From: Acanthosepion lycidas | Taxonomy: Eukaryota > Mollusca > Cephalopoda > Sepiida > Sepiidae | DNA: 64,000 nucleotides | Assembly (NCBI GenBank): GCA_963932145.1 | Contig: OZ010588.1 | Coordinates: forward strand, 103,351,577 to 103,415,576 | Direction of reading: 5' to 3' | In this document: one piece after another, positions 24,464-35,459 of the stretch | How positions within the stretch are numbered: position 1 is the first letter of the stretch | Layout: every line of letters starts with the position of its first letter | Position numbers and translations under genes: made by a program | The notes under the pieces: generated by a model | What the model saw: only the letters and a program-made list of their open reading frames with translations | What the model was told of the DNA's origin: nothing | Database searches by the model: none

Positions 24464-26282
24464 ATTAAAAGGGTAGGTAGCGTTTCTACCTTCAAAAATG
24501 ATTGAACGGTCATTTATTTTGTTTGCAAGGAGGGAACCAGCAACTGGACTGATCATATTGAAGATAACAAAACCTTCACTCATGTTAAAAATCAAATCAA
24601 AATCTCTTCTTATAAATCTTTAAACTATTCCAATAACATCAGATGATCAATAAATCATAAAACCTATTTTATGTAACATTAAACGTTTGAATCATTCTTT
24701 ATATAAAATTACTAAGTTATATCTACTCTCAAAATCATCCCTAAAATCTTTGCAATGAAGCTGAAAAATTCTTAAAGCATTTCTTATATATAAAATCAAT
24801 TTACTCAGTATCAAAGTGATTCATAAAAAGAACAATCACTAATCCTCAAATCCAAATTAAATCAGAAAAAATGTTTCCTTATTGAAAGGAGATATTTTGT
24901 TTGTGTGTGCGTATGAAAAGATAAAAGTCATATTTGTGTTTAGAAATACAAAGTCAGCATGCAAAAATTCAACTTCAGAAGGAATATTGTCAATCTTTTT
25001 GTGTTTCACAACAAATGTTTCATAGCTGAAGAATAAGTATCTAGCAAGAAATGGATAAACTGCTATTGTAAATGGAATAAAACCTTATCAGATGGCAATG
25101 ATCTTTAATGTAATGGAATCAAAAGAACTTATTTAAGGTCATTTGAGATAGTTTGAACAATGCAGAATTTATATAAGACATTTTCCCCAGGACCTAAAAC
25201 AATTTCTACACTACAAGTCGGTTAAAAAAAAAAAAAATCATTTTATCTGAATGCTGAAATTTACAGCTACATAAATATAAAAATGAATTTTAAAATATAT
25301 AATCTTTGCTAGTGAAAGTGATAAGAGATTATATTAAACGTGTGTACATTATAAAATTCACATGTATCATATGTTTGTATGAATTTAAGAATTAATTTTG
25401 TAATATTGATAAATGTATAACCCTTTTTTGGTAAAAAGCACATGTGTCCATATGAACCACAACACTCAGTCCAAAGTTAACTAGGACAATATAAAAAAAA
25501 AAAAAAAAAAAACGGAATAGATATTAATATATAAGTATACAAGTATGTAAAAAGTAAATTTATATATAAAGTTTTAATAAATTAGTTTAATATATACTCT
25601 TCATGACCCTTAAAGAAACAGTGTCTGTGTGTTTTGGAAGGCTGACATACCAGCCCATGCATACATCTTTCCTCTAAATACCAAACATACAGATTTCTTT
25701 CATTAAAAATGGTAGGAGAAAAATAATATATTTCAATCACATTATTTAAATGCCTTAGTAAGAAAAAAAAGTTAAGAAATTTAATCATTTAATCAAAAAG
25801 TTCTTCAATGTGTGTTTATTTTTGTTAAGATATGATGCTTGTCAAGGCCGGCCTTAGAAGCTGCAGGTTTAAAATGGAAACAGTTTTTTTTTTTAAACCT
25901 CAGGTTCATGGCTAAGGTCTAAGCTAAGAAGCTGTTACAAGGATATATACAGGTTTTAACAGGCATTTTTTGTGTTGTTCTATAGTTAATTAATATATTT
26001 TATTCAAGTAGAGTAAATTTTAAAATTTAATAAGTGTAAACACAATTGACTGACTAAAAGATTCAGAAGAAAATCGTTGCAGATCTCTGTTAAACCTGAA
26101 AATGGGAATCGTATGTTGTTGCGTGTTGTCTTGTGTATTTGACAAGACCAGAATAGATCACCTTAGCAAAAGTCCCAACTGGGAATAAAAGGCCCAATTG
26201 GTTCAAAACCGACCCTGAAGCCTGAATTAGTTGATAATATAGAAAGAAAATAGCCAAAACAGTTCAAAATTTGAAAGTTAGT

Positions 26283-26326
<44 letters not shown>
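26283..26326. repeat. (TA)n microsatellite
   Basis: About 44 bp of pure TA followed by a short AAAT-type repeat. Confidence 0.95.
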
Positions 26327-26336
<10 letters not shown>

Positions 26337-29300
26337 TAAAATATACACCCCACCAAATAATAAATAATTCTAATTTTTTTTTTTTTCTTTTTTCATTTCA
26401 GTTCACCATTGTATTTGAGAATGAATAGGAAAAAATGTACCACTTCCTGGTGTCAAGGACCCTATTTTTTCTCAAAACAAGTCCCAAAAATTTACCAAAT
26501 TTTGTTTTATAAGCTTATGTCTAATTTATTTTTTTACAAAATTTGGCAAATCAGAATTAACGTGGGTCCTGAACATCAAGAAATATGGTAAATTGCTTCA
26601 GTGAAAAATATATTTAGATAATCATAAACAGTTATTGTCAAGTTACTTTATAATAATTATTGTATAATATACAAAGTTGAATTAATCTGAGTTGGTAGTA
26701 AATATAAATAGAAAAGATTAATAAGTGGTTTTATCATAAATTTAGGTGGGAAAACAAATATATTTGTTTATGGAGATTATTTTATAAAATCTTTATGTAA
26801 TTATTTCTATGTTAATAAAAATGGTAGACAAGAAAATTTGTGCTCATTTACTTTCTAAAAAAAAAAAAGAGTGGGAATTTGATTGATATGTTAAAAGATT
26901 GAAACCTAAATGCTAGCATGGAAAGAGATATGTAGATAATTGAAAACCTTTAACAGGGTCTTATTCATAAAAAGAACAGGAATTTAAATACTACAGATTT
27001 TTTTAGACAAATTATAAATAGTAAATCAAACTGCAATCAGAAGAAAAAAAATTTGCACCTTTGATTTTGAAAAATTACAATGTACAAAAGCCAATTTAAA
27101 TAATATATATTAGTATATATCACAAAATTATCATTTAAATTTTTAATAAACTTATGTATTATTTTTTTTTTTTTTTTTTTTTAAATTTGTGTGATTAATC
27201 TAAGCAAGGAGTATCTGTCTCTGGCATGTGGGGTAGGGTGAGGGTCATATCTGTGCTACTCCTTTAAAAAAAATCAAAAAGTTTTCATTACAGTCAATTC
27301 TAAAGAAACAAGTGAGAATATTAAAAAACAAATAATAGAAAAAACCGACTAAAATGGAATCGGCAGTTGCTATGATACCAGACATCAAAAGATCTTCTGG
27401 GAGTTATTAAATTTCTTAAAACAATTTCTTTATTCCTATTCCTGATATTTTAACCAAGAGAACAGTAGACACTTGGGTTATTTATTTCCAAGTCTGTGTG
27501 CATCAATAAAGTAACATCCTTATTTTTTTTAAGATTAACTGAAAAATTTAACATGTTAATTCATAAGTTATATTGATATTTATGTTAATTATCAATATAG
27601 TCTTTATATAAAAATTTAAATATCTTATAAAATAAAGGACTAAATGCCTTAACTATAATATATGAATCCATACTGATAAAACTTATGTAATTATGCAGAT
27701 TTTTTTAAACAAAAAAAAAAAAAAAAAAAAAGAATAAATAAAATGGACCTGAATTCTTGTTCAAATCTAACACAGCTGATACAGAAAATACTTGAAATAA
27801 AACATTTTCCTTTCAGCTTAGTTTAAAATATTTTTGCCTCCTGTTTTAGTTGATAAATACTTCTGGGGCAATAATAAAATGTTAGAAAATAATTACATTT
27901 CAAGGAAGATTTAAGTGGATCTGTAATGCATATACATAATACAAAATCTTATTTCTCTCAATCAAACCATTCTTCAAATACATTTGAAAAGAAAAGATAT
28001 CTAAAAAAAAAAAAAACGATGAAAAGAAAAAAATATGCTGATTGTAAGAGAAATAATCTTTATATCAGAATAATTTTTATGACATCATCTGTGAATTTGT
28101 CTAATATTTATGTGAATATATGTATTTTCATATATTTTCATTCAAATGACTCAATGATAAAAAAAATACACCAAGTTTAGCACTGTTTTTAAAAATTTGA
28201 AATCTTTGGAGATATATATCTGTGTAATACTAATGATGACAAAATAGATGATTACTAATAAGTATTTAAAAAATTGAATGTGAATAAATATTTATAGTAA
28301 TAATTCTGCTGTTACTATATTTTCTCAAATATAATTTAGATATTTTCACTACACAGATTTACATTCATGAATTCTATGGCATCGTATCTGATTTTAATAT
28401 ACATGAGAGAGAGAGAGAAAGAAAAAAAAAAAACTTAAACTACCCACAAATAAATTCCAAACATGAAACCTAAATGAAAGAAAAATTTTTTTTAGTACAA
28501 CAGAATTTAAAAAAAAGAAAAAAAAAATTTTTTAGATGACTTTTTTTCTTTCTTTCTGTGCTAATTGCCAAGTTGATATTGAAAGATCATTATCTTAGAA
28601 TCAGCAAGATGAATAGAAATTAATATTAATGCATTCTATCACCATCTTCCTCACCCTGACAACACACCAAATCTATAAACTTCCTTGCACACACCCTTCC
28701 CCTAAAACCTACACATTTTTTATTTGCAATCAAAGTGCACATTATCACACAGCTGTTCACAGAAGCAACTATTTACACAATACAAAATAGCATTACGGAT
28801 GTCATTTGAGATTTTTAAATGTTTTTTTTTTTTCTATTTTCTAAATTTTAATTCAAATTGAATCATAATGAATAAAAACATAAACATAAAATTTAATAGA
28901 TAATATTTCACAAAACTTATATGTGGATATTAGAATGTACCATTTTTTTATTGTGTGTAGACTAGGATTAAAGACAATTTTTTTAAAACCCAATCAGACA
29001 ATAAATAATATTCTGCTAATCCATATTTCTGAGAAGAAAACCAAAAAACTTGTTCTCAAATTAAAAATAATAGCAACAAATACCTTATGCAAATATTTTA
29101 GAATCTTTAAAATCCTTATTAACTTGTAATTGAAATGAAAATTGATTCTATAAAATATATGTAATATTTGAAAATAAAAAAAAATCTGTAGATGACGAGA
29201 GATTTCCAATCAAGAAAATTTGAAACCTCAAAGAAAATCTACTGGACTAAAACAGATGTGAATTTGTGTTTTTGTAACCAGATGGCACAGCAAGGATGAT

Positions 29301-30286
29301 AATACAGACACAAATTCTTTGTTCTGAAGCTGCTTACGTAGACAGATCAAAATTAGAATACAAAATTTCCAATACCTAAACAGAGAGGAACTGAACAGCT
29401 GAAACAGGAGCCATATGCTAGGATCTTAGGTCTCCATCAAAAGTGTATATAACCAGCCACATCTGGGAAGAAGAGAGTTCCTTATCAAACACAAGGAAAA
29501 TTAGATAAGCTCAAAATTCAAAAAAATGTAAACCCACAGAACAGATTTAAAATTTAAAACAGCATTTTAAAAGGTAACCAGTTTAAAAAAAAATACTATT
29601 AAGTAAATTTATAATTATTTCATTTTTATGAGGGAGAAGGATGGCAGTTACCCCTCCCCAAATTAAAATTATAATCTATCACATTTTTCATTTGCATAAA
29701 ATATTTTAATAGGATGGAAAAAAATTTTTTTTTTATAACAGAAAACATTTAGAAACATAATTTTAATATTTAGAATAAAAATAAAACAATCTATTGATGA
29801 GAGACAATAAAAATGAGGACTTTGAAATTCATTCAGTAGTTATACATGTTAAAATCATTTTTTTTTTTTTGTAAAACCTCCTAAAAATTAAATAAAATAG
29901 GAATTCATATTATAAATACAAAAATTAATTTACTTATAACTGTTCATGCAAAAATAAGTTAATAAGAGCATAAAACATTTTTCCAGATTTCTCCATAAAC
30001 AAATTAATGAAAAAAATTGACAGTATAAAAAAAAAAATGTGCATTTCTATTCATTAAAAAAAAAAAAAAAAAAAAATTAAAATTACAGTCAAGACAAAGG
30101 CTTGTTGACTAAGATTTCTAAACTTTTTTTTTTCTTTTTTTAAATGTACACAATGTGCAATTAAATACGTGATTAAAATATATCACTTTTTTGCGGGGGA
30201 TAATCTCAGGTCAAAAATTAGATTCCAATACATTCTCTCTAAAGAAAGGTAAGAAAAAAAAGTTTTCTTTTTTTTGTTTTCTTTTT

Positions 30287-31294
30287 TTATACAGAAGTTT
30301 CTTTGAAAGTCCTTCTGCGCATCACCCTTTTCCAGTCTCTGCGAGGTAAGGTTCCTCCAGGTCGATCCGGATAACCTCTGAACTGGTTACTCTGATTCTT
30401 TTTAGCTTCTCGCTCTAAGAGGGACACACTACTGTGGCGTCGGTGCCACTGGTCAACTTCCTTCTCCAACAGAGTCATACTATGGCGCCTCTTGTCCACC
30501 CACTCATCAATCTCCTTTTCAAGAAACAGGGTTTTCTTCCGATGGAGTGTCACCCACTTCTCTAAGTCGGATTCCCGGGTCAAGGCACTCTGCTGACACT
30601 CACCCACCCATTTTTCAAGATCCCGTTCTAGACTGGCAGCATTTTCACGTTGTTGGTGTTCCCATTTCTCTAAATCCCTATCCAAGCTCATTGACATGAC
30701 ATTGTGCGGTGAGGGCCATTTCTCAGGGGTTAGTGACAACACAGGTCTGTCACGTCTGCGTTTCCATTTTTCCAAGTTCCTGTCCAAGCTGGTAAAGTTA
30801 TTCTGCTGAAAATTAGCCCACTTTTCCAGATCTTTGTCCAGGCTCACAGCCGTTGACTGACGCAGATTGGCCCATTTATCCAAATTTGAAGCCGTAGAGT
30901 AGCGTAGATTCTCCCACTTCTCTAAATCCCGATCCAGACTGGATGCAACATCATGAAGTTGGTTTGTTGTCCATCGATGCAGCCCTCCTCCAAGTCGGGT
31001 TGGGGTACTGTGTCTGCTTGCCCACCTCTCAAGATCTTTTTCTAGGCTGGATGTGCTCTGTTGCTGAACAGTACTCAGTTGTTCAATGTCAGTTTCAAGC
31101 AAGGAGGCACTGTTTTGTTGTTGAAGAGACCAATTCTGAATCTCCTCCCCAAGGGCAGAGATTGCAACCCGCTGCTGTTCTGCCCACAGTTCAGCATCAT
31201 CCAAAGCAGATGCTGTCTCCTGAAGATCGTCCTCATCATCGTCAAAGGCACTAGGGGTGCACTGCTGTGCCCACTTTTGTATTTCTTGATCCAG
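30287..31294 (-). CDS. Terminal exon of an 18-residue Trp-repeat protein with PDZ ligand
   Basis: I do not recognise the family. The exon encodes 335 residues: about 17 tandem units of 18 residues to about residue 298, then a basic tail. The consensus is S-L-[DE]-[RK]-[DE]-L-E-K-W plus nine polar residues. Trp sits at 8, 37, 55, 91, 108, 127, 141, 159, 177, 193, 211, 229, 247, 265 and 283, with Leu at 73. An acidic insert (DDDEDD) interrupts near 18-23. Eighteen residues equal five helical turns, so the Trp stripe should run along one face of a long helix or coiled coil. The last residues, ETSV, form a class I PDZ-binding motif. The first in-frame Met is residue 200 and a stop lies just upstream, so the frame must enter by splicing; the acceptor chosen is TGTGCTAAG ahead of CTGGATCAA (phase 0). 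GC is well above the surroundings, and identical repeat peptides use different codons, which argues for selection on the protein. A cytoskeletal or membrane-scaffold role is inference. Confidence 0.85.
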   Translation of the reverse strand: MDQEIQKWAQQCTPSAFDDDEDDLQETASALDDAELWAEQQRVAISALGEEIQNWSLQQQNSASLLETDIEQLSTVQQQSTSSLEKDLERWASRHSTPTRLGGGLHRWTTNQLHDVASSLDRDLEKWENLRYSTASNLDKWANLRQSTAVSLDKDLEKWANFQQNNFTSLDRNLEKWKRRRDRPVLSLTPEKWPSPHNVMSMSLDRDLEKWEHQQRENAASLERDLEKWVGECQQSALTRESDLEKWVTLHRKKTLFLEKEIDEWVDKRRHSMTLLEKEVDQWHRRHSSVSLLEREAKKNQSNQFRGYPDRPGGTLPRRDWKRVMRRRTFKETSV

Positions 31295-32549
31295 CTTAGC
31301 ACATACACACACACGGGGCTCCACTTAAAATGTACAATCAGTACCTAATGGCACTTGAATTTGCATATTTAACACAATAAACATATAATCACACATGAAG
31401 AAAGCAACTGTTCTTTGTTGCATTTGACCAAAGAAAAAATAATGATTTTAGTTTGCCTTTAGGAATATCATAAGATGATGAGTCATTAATTTTTAAAGAT
31501 TCTTTTTAATAAATTGAAGATATGAAATAGTCATTAAACATTTTCCAAGATTTAGTCTCGTCTATTTTCTGCGTAAAAAAATAGCTAAAGAAGGAGAGAA
31601 AGAAAATTTAGTTTATAGTTGTCAGCCATTTTTTCTTTATATATTTTTTCGCTTTTGGTAGTTTTCTTGAAAGAGAAACAAAAACAAAAAAACAACCATC
31701 ACATGTAGCAATCCCAATAGAACAGCTTGTACACCAAGGGAGGTAATCCACAAGTTCCTTCGCCAAATAAAAAATTATATTTCATTCATTTATACTTTTC
31801 TTCGTCGCAATTTATTTCCTTCATTTTTCTTTACTTAGGATGCTCCTGTAAAGGGTCTGGTGCTGTTTAAGAAAATAATATTCCAGTCAATGGGAAGAAC
31901 TCAGTAATTCCCTGAATAATAATAACTGTCATTTAAAAGAATCATAAGAATTTCTAACGTTACAGGTCAATTTTTTTTTTTTTTTTTTTATCTCATCACA
32001 GTCATTGCCAAAATTACAAAGCTTCCTTTCCGGGAAGTACTGGTTGACAACAATCGTCAAAAATCTCGAGTGTATATATTATTTATTTAGTATCAACTGT
32101 CTTAATCTTCGGACACAGGTTCGTTATTTTAAGAAATAAAAAAAATGAGTTGTTTTATTGTTTCTTAACTAAAAGTTACCATTAAACATTCTTCCAGGGT
32201 TTCTTTTTAAGCGCGAATAAAAATTGTATTTTAATTTATAAGTAACGTATATGATCATATGAGAAATATGTATTATTCATTCAGTCAATCAATATCGTTG
32301 TGTACACAATCTTACCGACAAGGCAGATAGGAAAGAAATATTTCACCTAGAAAAATAGGTACAATTTTTTTAATGAAATAATTAAAGGAAAAAAAAAAGT
32401 AGGAAGATTTTATCAGCGGAATTAGAAAATGTAAAGACTGGAAGAAATGATAGCAGGTTGAACTAATTACAGGTATCCTTTCTTTTCACTTGTTAATTCC
32501 GATGGACAATCTTTCCAAAATGAATTGGCCGATTTCGAAGATAACTCAC
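31295..32549 (-). other. Probable intron of the repeat-protein gene
   Basis: It is 1255 bp with GTGAGT at the 5' end (32549-32544) and AG at the 3' end (31296-31295). Both ends are in phase 0. The 3' tract is GT-rich (TGTGTGTATGTG) rather than clearly pyrimidine-rich, so the acceptor is not strong. No repeat or other coding exon is evident inside. Confidence 0.5.
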
Positions 32550-32754
32550 TCCATCTCCTTGTATGTAGACGCGAACTTGGTCAGAAAATTCGGGATAGAT
32601 GCTTCTTTTAATACAGTTTTTCTTTCCCTTTCTCCTTTCTAAATGTTTTTGATTTGCTTCCTCCTGGTCCGAAAGACCGGCTGTCGGTATTCCGTATCTT
32701 TCTCGCCACGCGAATATTATTATTAATATTAAAATAATAACAATTTTGCCGCCA
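32550..32754 (-). CDS. Candidate upstream exon: membrane anchor and basic linker
   Basis: The frame is open for 92 codons at 32493-32771 but has no ATG (the first possible codon is TTG), so it would be an internal exon. As modelled, it starts after an acceptor-like TTATTTATAG and ends at a consensus donor, GGA followed by GTGAGT. It encodes a very hydrophobic stretch (GGKIVIILILIIIFAW), then RERYGIP, a basic linker (ERRKGKK) and a mixed segment ending VRVYIQGDG. The donor phase matches the next exon exactly. If real, the product would be a single-pass membrane protein with the repeat helix on the basic, probably cytoplasmic, side, which agrees with a C-terminal PDZ ligand. The hydrophobic part comes from ATT/TTA-rich codons, so it could be chance. 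Confidence 0.45.
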
Positions 32755-32855
32755 CTATAAATAAGGAACAATCATCATCACTTTCTACAGTTTGGTACAC
32801 AGCAGGATTACCGATTATTACGTGATTGACGCGACACTATTTTGTCGGATGGTAC

Positions 32856-32914
32856 GAACAATTTTCTTTCAACAAAGCCACTTTAAACACGATGTCTTCG
32901 ATGATTTCGTCCAT
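32856..32914 (-). CDS. Tentative first coding exon
   Basis: An ATG at 32914-32912 sits in a good start context (GAC ahead, G at +4) and opens MDEIIEDIVFK followed by VALLKENC. The frame reaches a stop at 32837. A weak donor (TC followed by GTACCA) at 32855 would join in phase 2 to the acceptor at 32755, with a 101-bp intron, and would keep the frame into the next exon. The donor is poor and the exon short. It could instead be an upstream open frame in the 5' UTR. Only transcript data can settle it. Confidence 0.25.
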
Positions 32915-33149
32915 GTCAAACTCCTAGGCTTTCTTTTTCAAATACTATCTCATCTTATTTTTCTTCCTTATCACTGCATAAATCTCTTCTTTTACGTCTC
33001 CCTCTTCTCTCTCCTCCTCCTTGTTTTCAAGAAGGGAGTCAAGCAGGTAGTTGTTCAGGGCTTCTTTTTATTTTTTTTTTTTTTTTAAATAGTGATGTCT
33101 TCAATTAGAATATTGCTCTATCATTACTAGTGGGGCGGTATATGATGTT

Positions 33150-33620
33150 TGATTATACGTAACGTACATCTTTGTGCATTGTGTATGTATACAGTAGTGT
33201 ATGTGTGTGCGGGCACGTTGTCTGTAAGGAAATTGCGTTAAAAAAACGTTTCTCTTGGTCGGTTCGGTAGGTCGGGACCGTGTTGCGTGCCCGCGCGCGC
33301 ACTAAGACAGACAGACGGACAAACAGGCACACACCTCCCACTGAACAAGTTCAGTTATGTTAGTTAAAGTGATAGAGGGTCCATAACAAATAACTCGCAA
33401 TTATTGCGCTCACACAACCACACTCACGGCTCAGTGAACCAGAAAGAAAGAAGAATAAAAGATGAATTGCAAAGATCTAAGGAAGAAGCAGCAACTGCGC
33501 TGTGGGAAAGAAAGAGAGAGAGAGAGGTAGAGAATGGGGGAGTGAAGAGAAAGACGAACTGCGCGTGTGGCTTCGGCTAAGAAATTAAATGTGTATGTGT
33601 ACACACCTAAACAGACAAGC
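33150..33620 (-). promoter_or_regulatory. CpG-enriched probable promoter and 5' region
   Basis: CpG is rare across the window but dense here, for example GGTCGGTTCGGTAGGTCGGG, GCCCGCGCGCGCAC and GACGAACTGCGCGTG. The stretch also carries GA and CA simple repeats. It lies directly upstream of the minus-strand exons, which fits a promoter or first non-coding exon. I cannot pick a TATA box or start site. Confidence 0.4.
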
Positions 33621-34850
33621 ACTCAATGAGAGAAGCGAAGGTGTGTTAACATATGCAAGTCTGTCTGACTTTTCTTCTTCTCTTTCTCCTCCTACTCTAA
33701 CCGTTCCTTTATACATCATGCAGACGTGCATATACACATGCAAGCTGCAGAATTATATAGCAGCAGAACAAGAATTAAAAAGAGATTACCAAATTGTGAC
33801 AGAACCGTGGTTGTAGTAGTAGTAGACCGGAGATGTAGTTTCATTTGTAACAGACTACACAGCCAGTTCTCTTGCTGCTGCTACTACTACTATATTACCA
33901 TAACTAACACTCTTGATCTTTGGGGACTGTAAATTTAGACCTTCATATACCGCCAGTTTTCCCTAATTTATCTACACGCAAAAAGAAAAAAAAAAAAAAG
34001 CAAGAGAAAAAGGCAGGGTCAGATAACCAGCTTGCCCTAAATCTTATAAAAAATAAAATCGCACCTTTTAATATCATCACAGGTTAGTTAGAGATGAGAC
34101 CGGACAAATCTCTTTATGAAATGTGACCAGGTAAAAAAAAAAAAAAAGTAAAGTAACGCGCAGAATAAGTATATTTGCTGCTAATATTGTTCTTGTTTTT
34201 CAAATTTAAAGCTATCACTTTTTAATAGTTAACAAAATAGAATTTCATGGTATTAATTATCATCTCCGTTACGTGCAGAAGAGAAATAATTTTTTCGACT
34301 GTCATCTGTACAGTTCCTGAAATCCATGAGAATAGCTTAGAGCAAAATGAGGTGGGAGACAAAACTGATCTCAATTGACAGACAGGCAAATATTGAAACT
34401 ATCATCATACGTAGGTGTCAGAACATTCATTATAGACAGGCTTAAAAGTCTAAACATAACGTACAGGTGTATTTGCATATACACCTTTAAAAATACCTGT
34501 GTCAGAAGAAAAAACAAACCAGTTATTGCCGTAGATGAATTTTATAAGTATACAAGGAGATATCATTTATGATTCATTTTCGAAGCCCGTTAAAGTCGTT
34601 AAAACAAGATTGTTTTCAAATGTATCAAGATATTTTATCAGGTATGGATAGGACGACACTAAGAAGCAGGAAGGTATCCGCTGCTAAGATACTTGACCTA
34701 ACAACTTGTCTCCTTACAGAATAAAATGTCTCCAGATAATGAATTGACGGATAAAAGAGACCTGTTTGTTTTTTTTTATTTTTTGCATGTTTATTTCAGA
34801 TGTATTTTTTTTTAATTCCTTTCCCATATATATTTTCTAAAAAAAAAAAA
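33620..34850. other. Spacer, nothing recognised
   Basis: No gene. Around 33806-33890 a GTAGTAGTAGTAG run and a CTACTACTACTA run could pair as a hairpin. The rest is mixed unique sequence with A runs near 33987 and 34133. Confidence 0.45.
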
Positions 34851-34854
34851 AAAA

Positions 34855-34859
34855 AAATA

Positions 34860-34891
<32 letters not shown>
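34855..34891. repeat. (TA)n microsatellite
   Basis: TA dinucleotide run directly after an A run at about 34841. Confidence 0.9.
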
Positions 34892-35154
34892 TCAACAGTT
34901 AAAAGAAATATATAAATCTACAAAAAAATAAAAAATATACTGACACAAATAAAATCTACACAGTGGCATATTTGGTCACAGACACAGCCAGAGGAGAGGG
35001 AAGCATAATTATCATAAACATAGGTATTCACTAAGTTTAGCATAGTATGGCACAGGGCTAAAATAGCAGAGTGCTCAGTAAAGATCCCACTCATTAAACA
35101 ATGATTTACTAATATGTTTTGTTTAAGCTTGTCCTGTGACCTCATAAATTATTG

Positions 35155-35450
35155 GGGGTTCTATGCCGAGTCACTTTTTTTATGGCACCTCACACAGCAA
35201 AGGTGTGATGCCCAGCTCCTTTCCATGTAATATGCAACAGGTTGAACTGCATTATGTGGTACCAGCAATGGAGTAATTCTTGATCCATTTTTTTCATTCC
35301 CTACTAATGAGAGGAGTGGATTCATGCCTTTCCCAAGGGCATAAGTATGAGGTGTGCAGGTCATACTACCTCAGCCTGAACTCCGATTGCTGCTTCTGTT
35401 TTCTCCATTATTTAACCATTAGGCCGCCCAGACCTCTGCCATCTGAGAGG
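35155..35450 (-). mobile_element. tRNA-derived SINE
   Basis: Read on the minus strand, the head at about 35440 (GGGCGGCCTAATGGTTAAAT, then GCAATCGGAGTTCAGGCTGAGG) has tRNA-like A and B boxes. The body contains CCCTTGGGAAAGGCATGAATCC, shared with the SINE at 9.3 kb. A separate 3' region includes GGTACCACATAATGCAGTTC. Confidence 0.65.
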
Positions 35451-35459
35451 TGAGCTTAT

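Larger units (their letters stand above)
21200..30286. other. AT-rich region downstream of the repeat-protein exon
   Basis: No coding gene is visible over 9 kb. It contains scattered A runs (24440-24464, 25492-25512, 27711-27731, 30054-30076), one T20 run (27163-27182), a (TA)n at 26283-26326 and two SINE fragments. Because it lies directly 3' of the minus-strand coding exon, some of it must be that gene's 3' UTR. The polyadenylation site cannot be picked by eye, since potential signals (TTTATT on this strand) are very frequent. Confidence 0.4.

Noticed and set aside
31294-31324. Start of the repeat protein at the beginning of the open frame
   Set aside because: The first codon is GTG right after a stop, and the leading residues come from a GT repeat that looks like the end of an intron; a splice acceptor at 31295 is more likely.
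30943-31348. Overlapping open frames on the plus strand and a second minus frame over the repeat exon
   Set aside because: These are shadows of the 18-residue repeat frame; they show neither the repeat periodicity nor any domain.
33153-33341. Open frame in the CpG-rich stretch
   Set aside because: It begins at GTG, not ATG, and consists of low-complexity Arg/Ala and His/Thr repeats from simple DNA.
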